Origin: Flavobacteriaceae bacterium MAR_2009_75
GTDB taxonomy: Bacteria > Bacteroidota > Bacteroidia > Flavobacteriales > Flavobacteriaceae
DNA length: 64,000 bases
Direction of reading: 5' to 3'
Assembly (NCBI GenBank): GCA_002813285.1
Contig: PHTZ01000001.1
Location: forward strand, 3,657,501 to 3,721,500
The translations under genes were made by a program, and so were the position numbers. Shown one piece after another: positions 19,898-28,080 of this stretch (within the stretch, counting starts at the first letter, position 1; each line of letters begins with the position of its first letter). A model generated the notes under the pieces. It ran no database searches and was not told the DNA's origin. It worked only from the letters and a program-made list of their open reading frames with translations.

Positions 19898-20710
19898 TTA
19901 AAATACAAGATGCTGCTTTATAAAGCTGGCCACCCCGTGCTCTGTGTTGGCAAGGGTGACTTCATTGGCAATTGATTTGACTTCTTCTCTTGCATTGTCC
20001 ACTGCTACACCTAAACCTGTATGTTGTAGCATCTCTATGTCGTTATAATTGTCACCGAAAGAGATGACATCCGAAAGCTCTTCATCATCTTTTAACAATA
20101 ATTTTATCGCAGTAAGTTTTGAAACTGATTTTGGGGCAATCTCAATTAAGGTATCGTTTGAACGGTAAAGATTTAAATTTTCTGAAAAGCGCTCTTCTAA
20201 AATAGGGAATATGGCATCGGAAGTATTCTTGGTGCCCATAAGCATTATTTTATGTGCACCCAATTCTCTAGACTGCCAGTCTGCCAGGGTGTCTTTAGTA
20301 GCTCTAAATACAGGTGTGGTTTGCGTGTATCTAATTTCTTTACGAACGCGCTCGCTGTTCTCTTCAACATACCATTCATTACCATGGTATAAGCCTAATT
20401 TTATGGAGTGAGCCATGGCTAAAGCATATATATCGTTTAAAAAGGGAATGGTTATTTCGGCGGACGCTAGCTCATTTTCGCCGTCAAGTACCAATGCGCC
20501 ATTATAGCAGATTAGAGGCTGGTTTTCGATGCCCAGTCTACGTTGAAGATAGGTCATTGCACGGGGCATTCTTGCAGACACAAGAACAACCCGTACCTGA
20601 CTTTTAATTCTATTGATTTCGGTTATAGTAAAATCAGATACATCGCTTTTTGAAGAAAGTAAGGTGCCGTCTAAATCGGAGCAAAGTATTTTATATTTCA
20701 ATGATTTCAA
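19898..20710 (-). CDS. Cof-type HAD-IIB family phosphatase
   Basis: 270 residues with HAD motif I CSDLDGTLL (nucleophile Asp12, acid/base Asp14), motif II VSARM near residue 45, a conserved Lys before the cap, and motif IV SFGDNYNDIEML near residue 220. The mixed alpha/beta C2B cap between motifs II and III is typical of Cof-type enzymes, which dephosphorylate sugar phosphates and other small phosphometabolites in the cytoplasm. The substrate cannot be predicted. A -7 element at 20727-20734 supports the ATG at 20710. Confidence 0.9.
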   Translation of the reverse strand: MKSLKYKILCSDLDGTLLSSKSDVSDFTITEINRIKSQVRVVLVSARMPRAMTYLQRRLGIENQPLICYNGALVLDGENELASAEITIPFLNDIYALAMAHSIKLGLYHGNEWYVEENSERVRKEIRYTQTTPVFRATKDTLADWQSRELGAHKIMLMGTKNTSDAIFPILEERFSENLNLYRSNDTLIEIAPKSVSKLTAIKLLLKDDEELSDVISFGDNYNDIEMLQHTGLGVAVDNAREEVKSIANEVTLANTEHGVASFIKQHLVF

Positions 20711-20726
20711 GCTTTGAATGAGAACA

Positions 20727-20734
20727 CAAAAATA
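20727..20734 (-). promoter_or_regulatory. Candidate promoter -7 element for the HAD phosphatase
   Basis: The minus strand reads TATTTTTG, 16 bp before the ATG at 20710. Confidence 0.5.
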
Positions 20735-20769
20735 AGAATTGAAAAGGGTTCGACCTAGTTTGAAACTTA

Positions 20770-23028
20770 TTATGGTGCCGAGTTGCGATCTTTAAATTCT
20801 TTCTTTCTTTTCTTATCAGGATTCTTGAATAAACGTTTAAAAAAGCCATCACGTTTGACCGGTTCGCAGTCTAGCATTTCGAGAACGATGGGGTCCGGTT
20901 TTTTAAATTGAGCTTTTGTGATATAATTATACGAAGGATGCTTGTTCATTTCTTGCATAAATTTTGCAAAAATCGGTAGCGCCGCACTTGCACCTTGGCC
21001 TAAACTGGTGCTTTTAAAACCAATTTCGTGATTATCGAGCCCAACCCAGGTTACGTGAACCAGTTCTGGTGTTAAGGCGACGAACCAAGCATCTTTATTA
21101 TTTTGGGTAGTTCCGGTTTTACCTGCAATAGCATTATTCAATTTATAAGTACTGCGAATGCGTGAAGCCGTACCTCTGTCAATTGTCGATTTCATCATCT
21201 CGACCATGATTTGTCGTGTTTGTTCTGAGAAGGCAGTTTCAACGGCCCGCTTAGGCTTGAATTCAACCAAAAGAGAATCTTTTTGGTCAGAAATAGAATT
21301 GATTAAATAAGGCAAAACAGCACGCCCATTGTTCATATAGCTCGCATAGGCCCCGGCCAGTTCATTGAGGTATATTTCTCCTGTACCTAAAGCCAGTGAA
21401 GGCTCTTCTGGTAGCTTGGTGAAAATACCCATGTTTTTAGCCATGGCAATTACATTGTTTATCCCCGTTTTCTCCATGACTTTTACTGCAACGGTATTCA
21501 CAGAATTACTCAAGGCTTGCTCCATCGAATAGTTGAGGTAAGCCTCATCTTTTTCGCCAGAATTTCCCGGTGACCACCCTTTCAGGTTTTCATATTCTAC
21601 TTCCTCCGCAGAAAAATAGGTGCAAGGTTCAATACCCGTTTCCAAGGCGGCGGTATATACCAAAGGCTTAAATGTCGAACCCACTTGTCTTTTACTCTGA
21701 GCGACATGATCATATTTAAAGTGTTCAAAATCTACCCCACCTATCCAGGTTTTCACAGCCCCAGTTTTAGGTTCAATGGCCAATGAACCGGTATTCAGAA
21801 ATTTCATATAATGTTTCAAACTATCAATTGAGCTAGCCTGTACGGTTTTCTCACCCTCCCAATCGACCAAAATCATCTTTTTCTTTTGGTTGAGCGAGTC
21901 CATAATTTGCTTTTCATCAAGACCAGAAGCGCTTAATTTTTTATAGATGTTTGATTGTTTGATCAGTTTATTGATCAATTTTTTATTGGTGGCCCAAGGC
22001 GCACTTTGTCCATAGCTTTTCTCGAAACGTTCTTGAAGCGATTTCATATGATCTCTCATGGCTTCTTCGGCCCAGAATTGCATATTGTAATCAAGGGTAG
22101 TGTAGATTTTTAGACCTGAGGTATAGATGTTGTACTCGTTACCTTCTTCGCGCTGCTCTTTGGTCCATTTCAATAATTTCTTTCTTACTTCTTCCCTGAA
22201 ATAAGGTGCCAGTCCGTCGTTATTATCGTACTCACGATAGTTTAGGGTCAATGGTACGTTAATTAAACTATCTTTTTGATTCTCTGGTAGCATCTCATTT
22301 TTGTGCATCGATGACAAGACCAAATTTCTACGCTCCAAACTTCTTTCAGGAAAAACCCTAGGGTTATATCCGTAGGTCGCCTTGAGCATGCCTACCAAAA
22401 CGGCTGCCTCTTCAAGTTTTAAATCTTGAGTTTTTTTATTAAAAAACTTGAGTGAAGCGCTTTCAATGCCAAAAGTATTGTCGCCAAATGAAACCGTATT
22501 TAAATAGTGCCCTAAAATTTCTTGCTTCGAGTAAATTTTTTCGATACGCTTGGCAATGAACATTTCCTTAAGCTTATCGACTACAATATTGGTTTGCTTA
22601 CGGTCTCTTCTGGGGTATAGATTTTTGGCCAATTGTTGTGTAAGGGTACTTCCCCCACCTGCCGATTGGTCTTGCATTAAAATGGTCTTTAATGCTACCC
22701 TGCCCAAACTTTGGTAATCGATGCCCGAATGTTCGTGAAAACGCTCATCTTCTATGGCAACCAATGCATTGAGTACGTTCTCTGGAATATCATCAAAAAC
22801 AATCGGTTGCCTATCAAAAAGATAGTATTTACCGATGAGCATGCTATCTGCAGTATAAACTTCAGATGCTCTTTGATATTGAAAATCGGAGAGGTCTTCT
22901 TTAGAAGGTAATTTGCCCCATAGCCCCCATTTCACGCTCATCACGAAGATAACGGAGAAAATGAAGAGACCCATTAAGGCTAAGATGCCTATTCTTAAAT
23001 ACCTATTTTTTATTCCTTTTAGTATCAA
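20770..23028 (-). CDS. Class A penicillin-binding protein (PBP1A type)
   Basis: 752 residues. One N-terminal membrane segment (about 12-32) is followed by a GT51 glycosyltransferase domain with EDERFHEHSGID and GGSTLTQQLAKNLYPR (about 90-165), then a transpeptidase domain with SxxK in GSTFKP near residue 450, SxN in SNSVN, and KTGTT near 636. It polymerises glycan strands and crosslinks peptides in the periplasm. The C-terminus ends in a basic, Lys/Arg-rich tail. All catalytic motifs are intact. It may be transcribed alone; the next gene upstream is divergent. Confidence 0.95.
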   Translation of the reverse strand: MILKGIKNRYLRIGILALMGLFIFSVIFVMSVKWGLWGKLPSKEDLSDFQYQRASEVYTADSMLIGKYYLFDRQPIVFDDIPENVLNALVAIEDERFHEHSGIDYQSLGRVALKTILMQDQSAGGGSTLTQQLAKNLYPRRDRKQTNIVVDKLKEMFIAKRIEKIYSKQEILGHYLNTVSFGDNTFGIESASLKFFNKKTQDLKLEEAAVLVGMLKATYGYNPRVFPERSLERRNLVLSSMHKNEMLPENQKDSLINVPLTLNYREYDNNDGLAPYFREEVRKKLLKWTKEQREEGNEYNIYTSGLKIYTTLDYNMQFWAEEAMRDHMKSLQERFEKSYGQSAPWATNKKLINKLIKQSNIYKKLSASGLDEKQIMDSLNQKKKMILVDWEGEKTVQASSIDSLKHYMKFLNTGSLAIEPKTGAVKTWIGGVDFEHFKYDHVAQSKRQVGSTFKPLVYTAALETGIEPCTYFSAEEVEYENLKGWSPGNSGEKDEAYLNYSMEQALSNSVNTVAVKVMEKTGINNVIAMAKNMGIFTKLPEEPSLALGTGEIYLNELAGAYASYMNNGRAVLPYLINSISDQKDSLLVEFKPKRAVETAFSEQTRQIMVEMMKSTIDRGTASRIRSTYKLNNAIAGKTGTTQNNKDAWFVALTPELVHVTWVGLDNHEIGFKSTSLGQGASAALPIFAKFMQEMNKHPSYNYITKAQFKKPDPIVLEMLDCEPVKRDGFFKRLFKNPDKKRKKEFKDRNSAP

Positions 23029-23109
23029 TACACTGATTTTAAGGGCTGCAATATCAAATTAAAAAATGAAAACAGAGTGCTTCTTAACATTAGATTAAAG
23101 CACAATGGC

Positions 23110-23117
23110 TACATTTG
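23110..23117 (+). promoter_or_regulatory. Candidate promoter -7 element for the S1/P1 nuclease gene
   Basis: TACATTTG fits TAnnTTTG; transcription would start near 23124, about 10 nt before the ATG at 23134. Confidence 0.5.
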
Positions 23118-23133
23118 AGGCCAAATTAAGGGA

Positions 23134-23907
23134 ATGAAAAGAATAGCTTTCTTATTGATATTTATCTCAAATTTCATTTTGGCAAATGATGGAGACTGGT
23201 CGAAGACCGGACATAGGGCTGTTGGTCAAATTGCCGAAAAGCACCTTTCAAGAAAAGCGAAGAGAGCTATCAAAGAATTATTGAACGGTAGAAGTCTGGC
23301 CACGGTTTCTAATTTTGCAGATGATATTAAGTCTGATACGGCCTACCGAAAGTTCGGCCCTTGGCACTATGTGAATTTTCCGGCAGATAAGAAATATACG
23401 GAAGTCAAGCCCAGTGAGCAGGGTGATATTATTATTGGTATAGAAAAATGTATCGAAATCATAGGAGATGATAAAAGTACAACTGCCGATAAGGCCTTCT
23501 ACCTCAAAATGTTGGTGCATTTAATGGGCGACCTTCATCAACCCATGCATGTTGGCCGATCTGAAGATAGGGGAGGTAATGATATTCAGTTACAATGGTT
23601 TAATGAGGGTACCAACCTTCATCGGGTTTGGGATAGCCATATGATTAACGATTATGGAATGAGTTACACCGAACTTTCTGCCTCATTACCCAAGTTAACT
23701 AAAGAAAAGGTCAACTTGATCCAAGAGGGTACTATTTATGAATGGGTAGAAGAGAGTCAAGATATCGCCAATGAGGTTTATGATTCTGTAGAGACCGGTG
23801 AAAAATTATACTACCGTTATAGCTATGACTGGTGGAGTACGGTTGAGCAACAACTTCTAAAGGGTGGGGTAAGATTGGCCAAGGTTCTCAACGAAATTTT
23901 CTCTTGA
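23134..23907 (+). CDS. Secreted S1/P1-type nuclease
   Basis: 257 residues of the zinc-dependent S1/P1 family, which cuts single-stranded DNA and RNA and removes 3'-phosphates. A signal peptide runs to about ILA (residue 17). Zinc-ligand motifs are W22..GH (Trp22, His27), FADDIK, PWHYVN, HLMGDLHQPMH and NLHRVWDSHM. In fungal enzymes the mature protein starts with the Trp that binds zinc through its amino group; here the likely cleavage leaves NDGD in front of it, so processing may differ. Probably periplasmic or secreted, serving nucleic-acid scavenging. A strong terminator lies about 190 bp downstream. Confidence 0.92.
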   Translation: MKRIAFLLIFISNFILANDGDWSKTGHRAVGQIAEKHLSRKAKRAIKELLNGRSLATVSNFADDIKSDTAYRKFGPWHYVNFPADKKYTEVKPSEQGDIIIGIEKCIEIIGDDKSTTADKAFYLKMLVHLMGDLHQPMHVGRSEDRGGNDIQLQWFNEGTNLHRVWDSHMINDYGMSYTELSASLPKLTKEKVNLIQEGTIYEWVEESQDIANEVYDSVETGEKLYYRYSYDWWSTVEQQLLKGGVRLAKVLNEIFS

Positions 23908-24094
23908 ACAGACATACATAATTGTAGACTACACAACAATTTATCTGATAAAAATAAAATTTGAACGAATACATGTACTTTGGAACACGTTTTGAAGTTA
24001 TATTAATAAGAAGTTCAGTATGAGTATATTAATGGTCTCGCCCGCTTATTAAAGACAGTACGGTTCTTCAACAAAAAATATGGGCCAAGAAAAA

Positions 24095-24121
24095 CGACCT
24101 CTTAGAAAGAGGTCGTTTTTT
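24095..24121. terminator. Bidirectional intrinsic terminator
   Basis: Stem CGACCTCTT/AAGAGGTCG (24095-24103 with 24107-24115), three-base loop, extended by A-T pairs and followed by a run of eight T. It separates the convergent nuclease and AlkB-like genes. Confidence 0.9.
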
Positions 24122-24721
24122 TTATTTTATGACCCTAAAGGTTAGATTTATACGTTCGTCAAGAATTCTAGAGGTTTTTGGTATTTGGTGTAACCAGTAT
24201 TTCTGTGTTTCGCCCGACATGACCAATAAACTGCCAGGTTCTAAGAGTAATTTGTACCTCTGAGCTTTACAAGCCCTGTGTTTGAGATGAAAAAATCGTT
24301 CCTCACCTAAAGAAACAGAAGCTATAATCGGGTCCGCCCCCAATTCTTTCTCATTGTCGGCATGCCAGCCGTTACTGTCTTTGCCATTTCTATATAAATT
24401 GATTAAACAAGTAGTAAAATCGACATTACAGTGGTTATCAACTTTATTTTTAATTTTTAAAAGTTCACTGGTGAAAGTATGCGGTTCCATTGTAATATGA
24501 GAATAAGAATAATTCTTGCCGTTATTACCGTAAAGCGCGGTGAGTCTTGGCTGTAAATATTCTTTTCCGAAAACCTGAATTTTGTCTTGTTGCCAGGGCA
24601 CCGTACTTCTTAAACATTGAAATAGAAAGTCAGCTTCTTCACGATTAAAAAAATTGGGATAGTAGTGTATAGTACTATCAACCAATTTTAAATTGGTCTC
24701 TGTCGGTAAAATCCGTTGCAT
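24122..24721 (-). CDS. AlkB-like 2-oxoglutarate/Fe(II) dioxygenase
   Basis: 199 residues matching the AlkB family of nucleic-acid demethylases. The iron site is the HxD of NGWHADNEKE (about residue 119) plus a distal His in WLHQIPKT (about 176), and the 2-oxoglutarate-binding Arg is in RINLTFR near the C-terminus. PRLTALYG and the Asn-Tyr core are family-typical. It most resembles the ALKBH2/3-like bacterial group and probably repairs alkylated bases. Its ATG overlaps the stop of the AraC-type regulator by one base (TAATG), so the two are co-transcribed with the regulator first. Confidence 0.92.
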   Translation of the reverse strand: MQRILPTETNLKLVDSTIHYYPNFFNREEADFLFQCLRSTVPWQQDKIQVFGKEYLQPRLTALYGNNGKNYSYSHITMEPHTFTSELLKIKNKVDNHCNVDFTTCLINLYRNGKDSNGWHADNEKELGADPIIASVSLGEERFFHLKHRACKAQRYKLLLEPGSLLVMSGETQKYWLHQIPKTSRILDERINLTFRVIK

Positions 24722-25608
24722 TACTGAAGAACATTTTTCAATTGGTTTCTATATTCTGAAGGGTTTTGGCCTGTGAATGCCTTGAACTGTTTATTAAAAT
24801 GCGAAAAGTTATTAAAACCACTTTCCATACAAACTTCAGTAATACTCATGGGTTGTTCGGCCAATAGTTTTGAAGCATGCACCAATCTATACTCGTTCAC
24901 AAACTGAACAAAAGTCTTATTAGTGATTTTTTTAAAATATCTGCAAAATGAAGGTACTGTCATACTCACCAACGACGCAATCTCATCTAAAGTAATTTCT
25001 TCTTTAAAATTGCTCTTTACATGGTTAAAGACAATATTGATTCGATCATTATCTTTGACCTCGGTTTCCATAGAGAAACCTTCAGCATTTAGAATTTTAA
25101 AATTTTTCGAAACCGCCAACTCGTTCAAGATGTTCAGTATTGAAAGCAATCGCTGAAAATCGGTTTGGTATTCTAAAATGAGCAATTTCTCACCCAGCTT
25201 TCTTTTGGTCTTGCCTGAGAAGGCAATACCTCCTTTAGCAATTTCGAACAAATTCTGAATGTTCTTCATTTCAGGAATCTTAAAGAAATCGTTTCCTAAA
25301 AAATCTTGCTTCATTTGTATAACCGTCTCCGATTCATTTCCGGTGAGCTTATCGGTAAAGCCACAGTGTGGTAAATTACTACCTATTAATATAAGGTCTC
25401 CGTTAGAGTAATAAGACACGTGGCTACCTATTTGTCTCTTACCAGAACCACCGTTTACATGCACCAATTCAATTTCTGGATGGAAGTGCCAAATACTTTG
25501 TTTGTTGTTTTTTGTGGCATCAAACTTCTGATAGGTATAAGAATGCCCAAAACTTGGTTCTATAGCCTCAAAAGCTGGCTTTTGAGAAAGGGGAATTTTC
25601 TTTTCCAT
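24721..25608 (-). CDS. AraC family regulator with cupin sensor domain
   Basis: 295 residues. The N-terminal cupin domain (about 30-110: WHFHPEIELVHVNGGSGKR, GDLILIGSNLPHCGF) probably binds a small ligand. The C-terminal AraC double helix-turn-helix (about 195-290) contains IASLVSMTVPSFCRYFKKITNKT and VCMESGFNNFSHFNKQFK with the closing NPSEYR. It reads directly into the AlkB-like gene. Proteins of this layout usually regulate sugar use, so control of DNA repair is not established; coupling may simply be positional. No Ada-type Cys methyl-acceptor domain is present. Confidence 0.92.
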   Translation of the reverse strand: MEKKIPLSQKPAFEAIEPSFGHSYTYQKFDATKNNKQSIWHFHPEIELVHVNGGSGKRQIGSHVSYYSNGDLILIGSNLPHCGFTDKLTGNESETVIQMKQDFLGNDFFKIPEMKNIQNLFEIAKGGIAFSGKTKRKLGEKLLILEYQTDFQRLLSILNILNELAVSKNFKILNAEGFSMETEVKDNDRINIVFNHVKSNFKEEITLDEIASLVSMTVPSFCRYFKKITNKTFVQFVNEYRLVHASKLLAEQPMSITEVCMESGFNNFSHFNKQFKAFTGQNPSEYRNQLKNVLQ

Positions 25609-25612
25609 AATG

Positions 25613-25620
25613 CAAATTTA
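25613..25620 (-). promoter_or_regulatory. Candidate promoter -7 element abutting the AraC gene start
   Basis: The minus strand reads TAAATTTG, an exact match to TAnnTTTG, only 4 bp before the ATG at 25608. Transcription would begin at or within a few bases of the start codon. A small inverted repeat ATAGC-N8-GCTAT (25623-25640) just upstream could be an operator. Confidence 0.45.
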
Positions 25621-25762
25621 CAATAGCCATAAAGAGCTATTCTTTGCAAAATTAACCAAAAAATGTTCAAAATTACCCCTTAATGGATAAGTGTTTATGC
25701 GCCATGTTAAAATAGCACATAAATAGGAAAAGTGTGTAGTAGTGAGGTGGGGTATTCAGTGG

Positions 25763-25770
25763 TATGTTTG
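25763..25770 (+). promoter_or_regulatory. Candidate promoter -7 element (TATGTTTG)
   Basis: TATGTTTG fits TAnnTTTG and would start transcription near 25777, leaving a leader of about 46 nt for the gene at 25823. Confidence 0.5.
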
Positions 25771-25822
25771 TATCAGATTATTAACCAAACCTGTTGAGAG
25801 ACTGGTTTAAAAACAAAATGTC

Positions 25823-26407
25823 ATGAAAAAAGTATTTAGAACAGCAGCAATGATCGCCCTTATGTTCGGAACAATGACAGCTTCGGCCATCGAAGGGAAA
25901 TTAAGTCTTATTACCAACGAGAACACCAAAAGTGTAGTATTTGAACTGGAAGCAGATGCCGGTAAGACTACCATTAAACTTTTAGATAAAGAGAGCAACG
26001 TAATTTATTACGAAACTGTTGAGAAAGTCGGATATGCCAAGAAGTTTGACCTTCAAAACTTGAAAGATGGTCAGTACTATTTCTTGACTGATGATTCACT
26101 AAGAACCACTACCTATACCATTGATGTTGACGGTTCAAGTATTTCTATTCTTGATAAGAAAGAAGATACTAAGCCAGTTTACAGAAAGAAAGAGGGAGTT
26201 ATATACTTTAACCATTTGAACCTTGATAAAAATAAGGTAAGCGTTGACGTATTTGATAGCAGCAACCGCTTGGTTTTCTCTCAAGAATGGAAAGATACTA
26301 TGGTCGTAGAAAAAGTTTTCAACTTCAAGACAGCTTTTAAAGATGTTTATACGGTTGTAGTTACCGATGGTAACAAATCTTATTATGAAACTATTAGTGT
26401 AAAATAG
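25823..26407 (+). CDS. Small secreted protein of unknown function, 194 aa
   Basis: A clear signal peptide (AAMIALMFGTMTASA) is followed by about 170 residues that read as two beta-sandwich-like repeats: LITNENTKSVVFELEADAG...YYETVEKVG and LNLDKNKVSVDVFDSSN...YYETISVK. The closing strands YTVVVTDGNKSYYETISVK resemble the last strands of a type A T9SS sorting domain, but the match is too weak to claim. It has its own promoter and a terminator close behind, so it is a monocistronic gene. Probably periplasmic or exported. I do not recognise a named family. Confidence 0.75.
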   Translation: MKKVFRTAAMIALMFGTMTASAIEGKLSLITNENTKSVVFELEADAGKTTIKLLDKESNVIYYETVEKVGYAKKFDLQNLKDGQYYFLTDDSLRTTTYTIDVDGSSISILDKKEDTKPVYRKKEGVIYFNHLNLDKNKVSVDVFDSSNRLVFSQEWKDTMVVEKVFNFKTAFKDVYTVVVTDGNKSYYETISVK

Positions 26408-26443
26408 TTGTTAAAATAGTAGTTTAAGTTGAGTTGAGTTAAG

Positions 26444-26475
26444 AGCCCTGTTGGTATTGCACCACAGGGCTTTTG
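26444..26475. terminator. Intrinsic terminator between convergent genes
   Basis: Stem AGCCCTG/CAGGGCT (26444-26450 with 26465-26471), 14-base loop with further GGT/ACC pairing, followed by TTTT. Ends the 194-aa gene and can also serve the DoxX-like gene from the other side. Confidence 0.75.
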
Positions 26476-26487
26476 AATTTTATACCA

Positions 26488-26847
26488 TTAAAGATAAGTA
26501 AACGCCCAGTACATTAGTAAAAACTGTATCGGTAATCTAACAAACAACAGCCACTTGGGCAAGCCCATAGCTGCTTTAGGGTCGCTTAGCATATAGAGGT
26601 GCACAGGCAAAAAAGCAACGAGCATCAAAATGATACCATAGAGGGCATAATTTTTTGTTACCATGAAGAGCATAGCCAAACCAAGTGAGATTTCTATAAT
26701 TCCACTGAGAATTACCAAAAATTTCGGATTCGGTAGGTATTTAGGTATTATTCGCCTGTACATTCTTGGTTTGATAAAATGGTTGATTCCTGCAAGTACG
26801 TATAGTGTGGCCATTAGATAATAATGCCAAGATTCGTTCAAGTTCAT
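26488..26847 (-). CDS. DoxX-like small membrane protein
   Basis: 119 residues with four hydrophobic helices and the family-typical first-helix motif LYVLAGINHFIKP, followed by YRRIIPKYLP and a second helix ILSGIIEISLGLAML. DoxX-like proteins are four-helix inner-membrane proteins; most have no proven function, though some relatives take part in quinone-linked or respiratory processes. It stands alone between the small secreted protein and the MOSC gene, 80 bp from the latter on the same strand. Confidence 0.85.
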   Translation of the reverse strand: MNLNESWHYYLMATLYVLAGINHFIKPRMYRRIIPKYLPNPKFLVILSGIIEISLGLAMLFMVTKNYALYGIILMLVAFLPVHLYMLSDPKAAMGLPKWLLFVRLPIQFLLMYWAFTYL

Positions 26848-26927
26848 AAAAATTTAAGTTAGCGTACTCAGGTTTTTTTTATAGAAAAATCAATTCAATA
26901 ATTCAGTTCACCAAAATGTTCGAAAGC

Positions 26928-27560
26928 TTATAGGTGTTTTTGTAATTTATCTTTTTTGTATTGTGGTACTGAAGGGTTTGCCATAAATATGTTTAGTAAT
27001 TCTTTCGGTTTTTCTTTAAGATACAAAAGTTGATAGAACTGGTTAACGGTAAGTTCGTTTATTGATTCTTCGATTAATTCCATTTGATCACCTTTATGTA
27101 CTTCACCTTCTTCTAGAATACGAACATAAGTACCAGGGTGGCCATGGTCAATAAATTCTTTTAAAATTTTTTGATTGTCGAAACGTACGCCTAGTTTATA
27201 GCAAGGTTCCCGGGGTTGAGATATTTGAACAAGTGCCGAACCTATTCTATAAATATTGCCGACGCGTATTTGCTTTTCGTCTAAACCTTCAACAGTAAGG
27301 TTTTCACCGAACATGCCCCAATCCCATTCAAGTTTTGGATACAAATTTTTCCAGTAGGGGTAGTGCAAAGTCGAAAAAAGATAGCAGGCTTTATTTTCAC
27401 CGCCATGATGCACCCTGTCGATGATGGTATCTTGGCCTACATCTTCTTTTCTAAGATAAATTGACTCTTCTACGGGATATTTAAAAATTCCCGTTTCTTC
27501 TTCTTTTCCGTTCCAGGTAAATGTTACCGGGTTTCCGATATTTGTTGAAATAATATGCAT
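26928..27560 (-). CDS. MOSC domain-containing protein (YiiM-like)
   Basis: 210 residues from the ATG at 27560; a TTG two codons earlier (27566) is part of the -7 element and is less likely. The MOSC domain (molybdenum-cofactor sulfurase C-terminal fold) spans about 20-160, with DRVHHGGENKACY, WGMFGENLT and the conserved Cys in QPREPCYKLG that in this family binds the molybdenum ligand. YiiM-like stand-alone MOSC proteins reduce N-hydroxylated compounds using molybdenum cofactor; the exact substrate is unknown here. Confidence 0.88.
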   Translation of the reverse strand: MHIISTNIGNPVTFTWNGKEEETGIFKYPVEESIYLRKEDVGQDTIIDRVHHGGENKACYLFSTLHYPYWKNLYPKLEWDWGMFGENLTVEGLDEKQIRVGNIYRIGSALVQISQPREPCYKLGVRFDNQKILKEFIDHGHPGTYVRILEEGEVHKGDQMELIEESINELTVNQFYQLLYLKEKPKELLNIFMANPSVPQYKKDKLQKHL

Positions 27561-27563
27561 TCT

Positions 27564-27571
27564 CAAAGATA
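27564..27571 (-). promoter_or_regulatory. Candidate promoter -7 element abutting the MOSC gene start
   Basis: The minus strand reads TATCTTTG, an exact TAnnTTTG match, three bases before the ATG at 27560. If used, the transcript would have essentially no leader. Confidence 0.45.
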
Positions 27572-27645
27572 GCGAAGTCCGTTTTGAGTAGCAATGAAAA
27601 TTTTATATCGCAATGTAGAAGAGAGTGCCTGCTATTTTAGTAATC

Positions 27646-28071
27646 TCATCTTTCTTTGAGCACAGAGATTATTTCCTCATCACAAGTAATGTAAAAAGAT
27701 TTGAATTCCATAATATTTAGATATAGGGGTAAATCACCGATATTCTCTAAATCTTGAACCTTAGATTCGTTTGCGGCATTTATAAAAAGTGTATCACCTT
27801 CGTTAAATTTATATAGGTTAATGCTACCATCTTCACATCTAGTAATAGAAAGACCTATACCCATCGATACAAGGTTGTAGCTGTTGGTAATTTTTCTAAA
27901 ACCCATTCTTTCTCCGGGTTGCAGAAATATTTCCCATATGCGAAGTGAATCATTCTCAAATAAAAGTGATTGGCCCAAATCAGTGGAGACTTGCTTTTCC
28001 TTTAGTTCAGTTAGCTTAGAAGTTTCCCAAGATGTAAAATTTCCGGGGGCATTTATTTCCTGATATATCAT
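27646..28071 (-). CDS. Cupin-fold-like protein of unknown function
   Basis: About 141 residues from the ATG at 28071 (a GTG three codons earlier is possible). No signal peptide. Residues 40-110 read like one cupin barrel: SLRIWEIFLQPGERMGFRK, then GSINLYKFNEGDTLFINAA with the Gly-Asp turn of a second cupin motif. The usual His/His/Glu metal set is not evident, so it may be a ligand-binding rather than an enzymatic cupin. It precedes the MOSC gene by about 75 bp on the same strand. I do not recognise a family name. Confidence 0.65.
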   Translation of the reverse strand: MIYQEINAPGNFTSWETSKLTELKEKQVSTDLGQSLLFENDSLRIWEIFLQPGERMGFRKITNSYNLVSMGIGLSITRCEDGSINLYKFNEGDTLFINAANESKVQDLENIGDLPLYLNIMEFKSFYITCDEEIISVLKER

Positions 28072-28080
28072 TTTGACCAC

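Noticed and set aside
24018-24050. A ten-codon frame MSILMVSPAY between the nuclease gene and the terminator
   Set aside because: No properly spaced promoter precedes it; the terminator is explained by the two convergent genes. Chance is the simplest explanation.
24721-25608. Ada-type methyl-acceptor regulator
   Set aside because: The regulator beside the AlkB-like gene has a cupin N-terminus and no Cys-based acceptor or methyltransferase (PCHR) motif, so it is not Ada.
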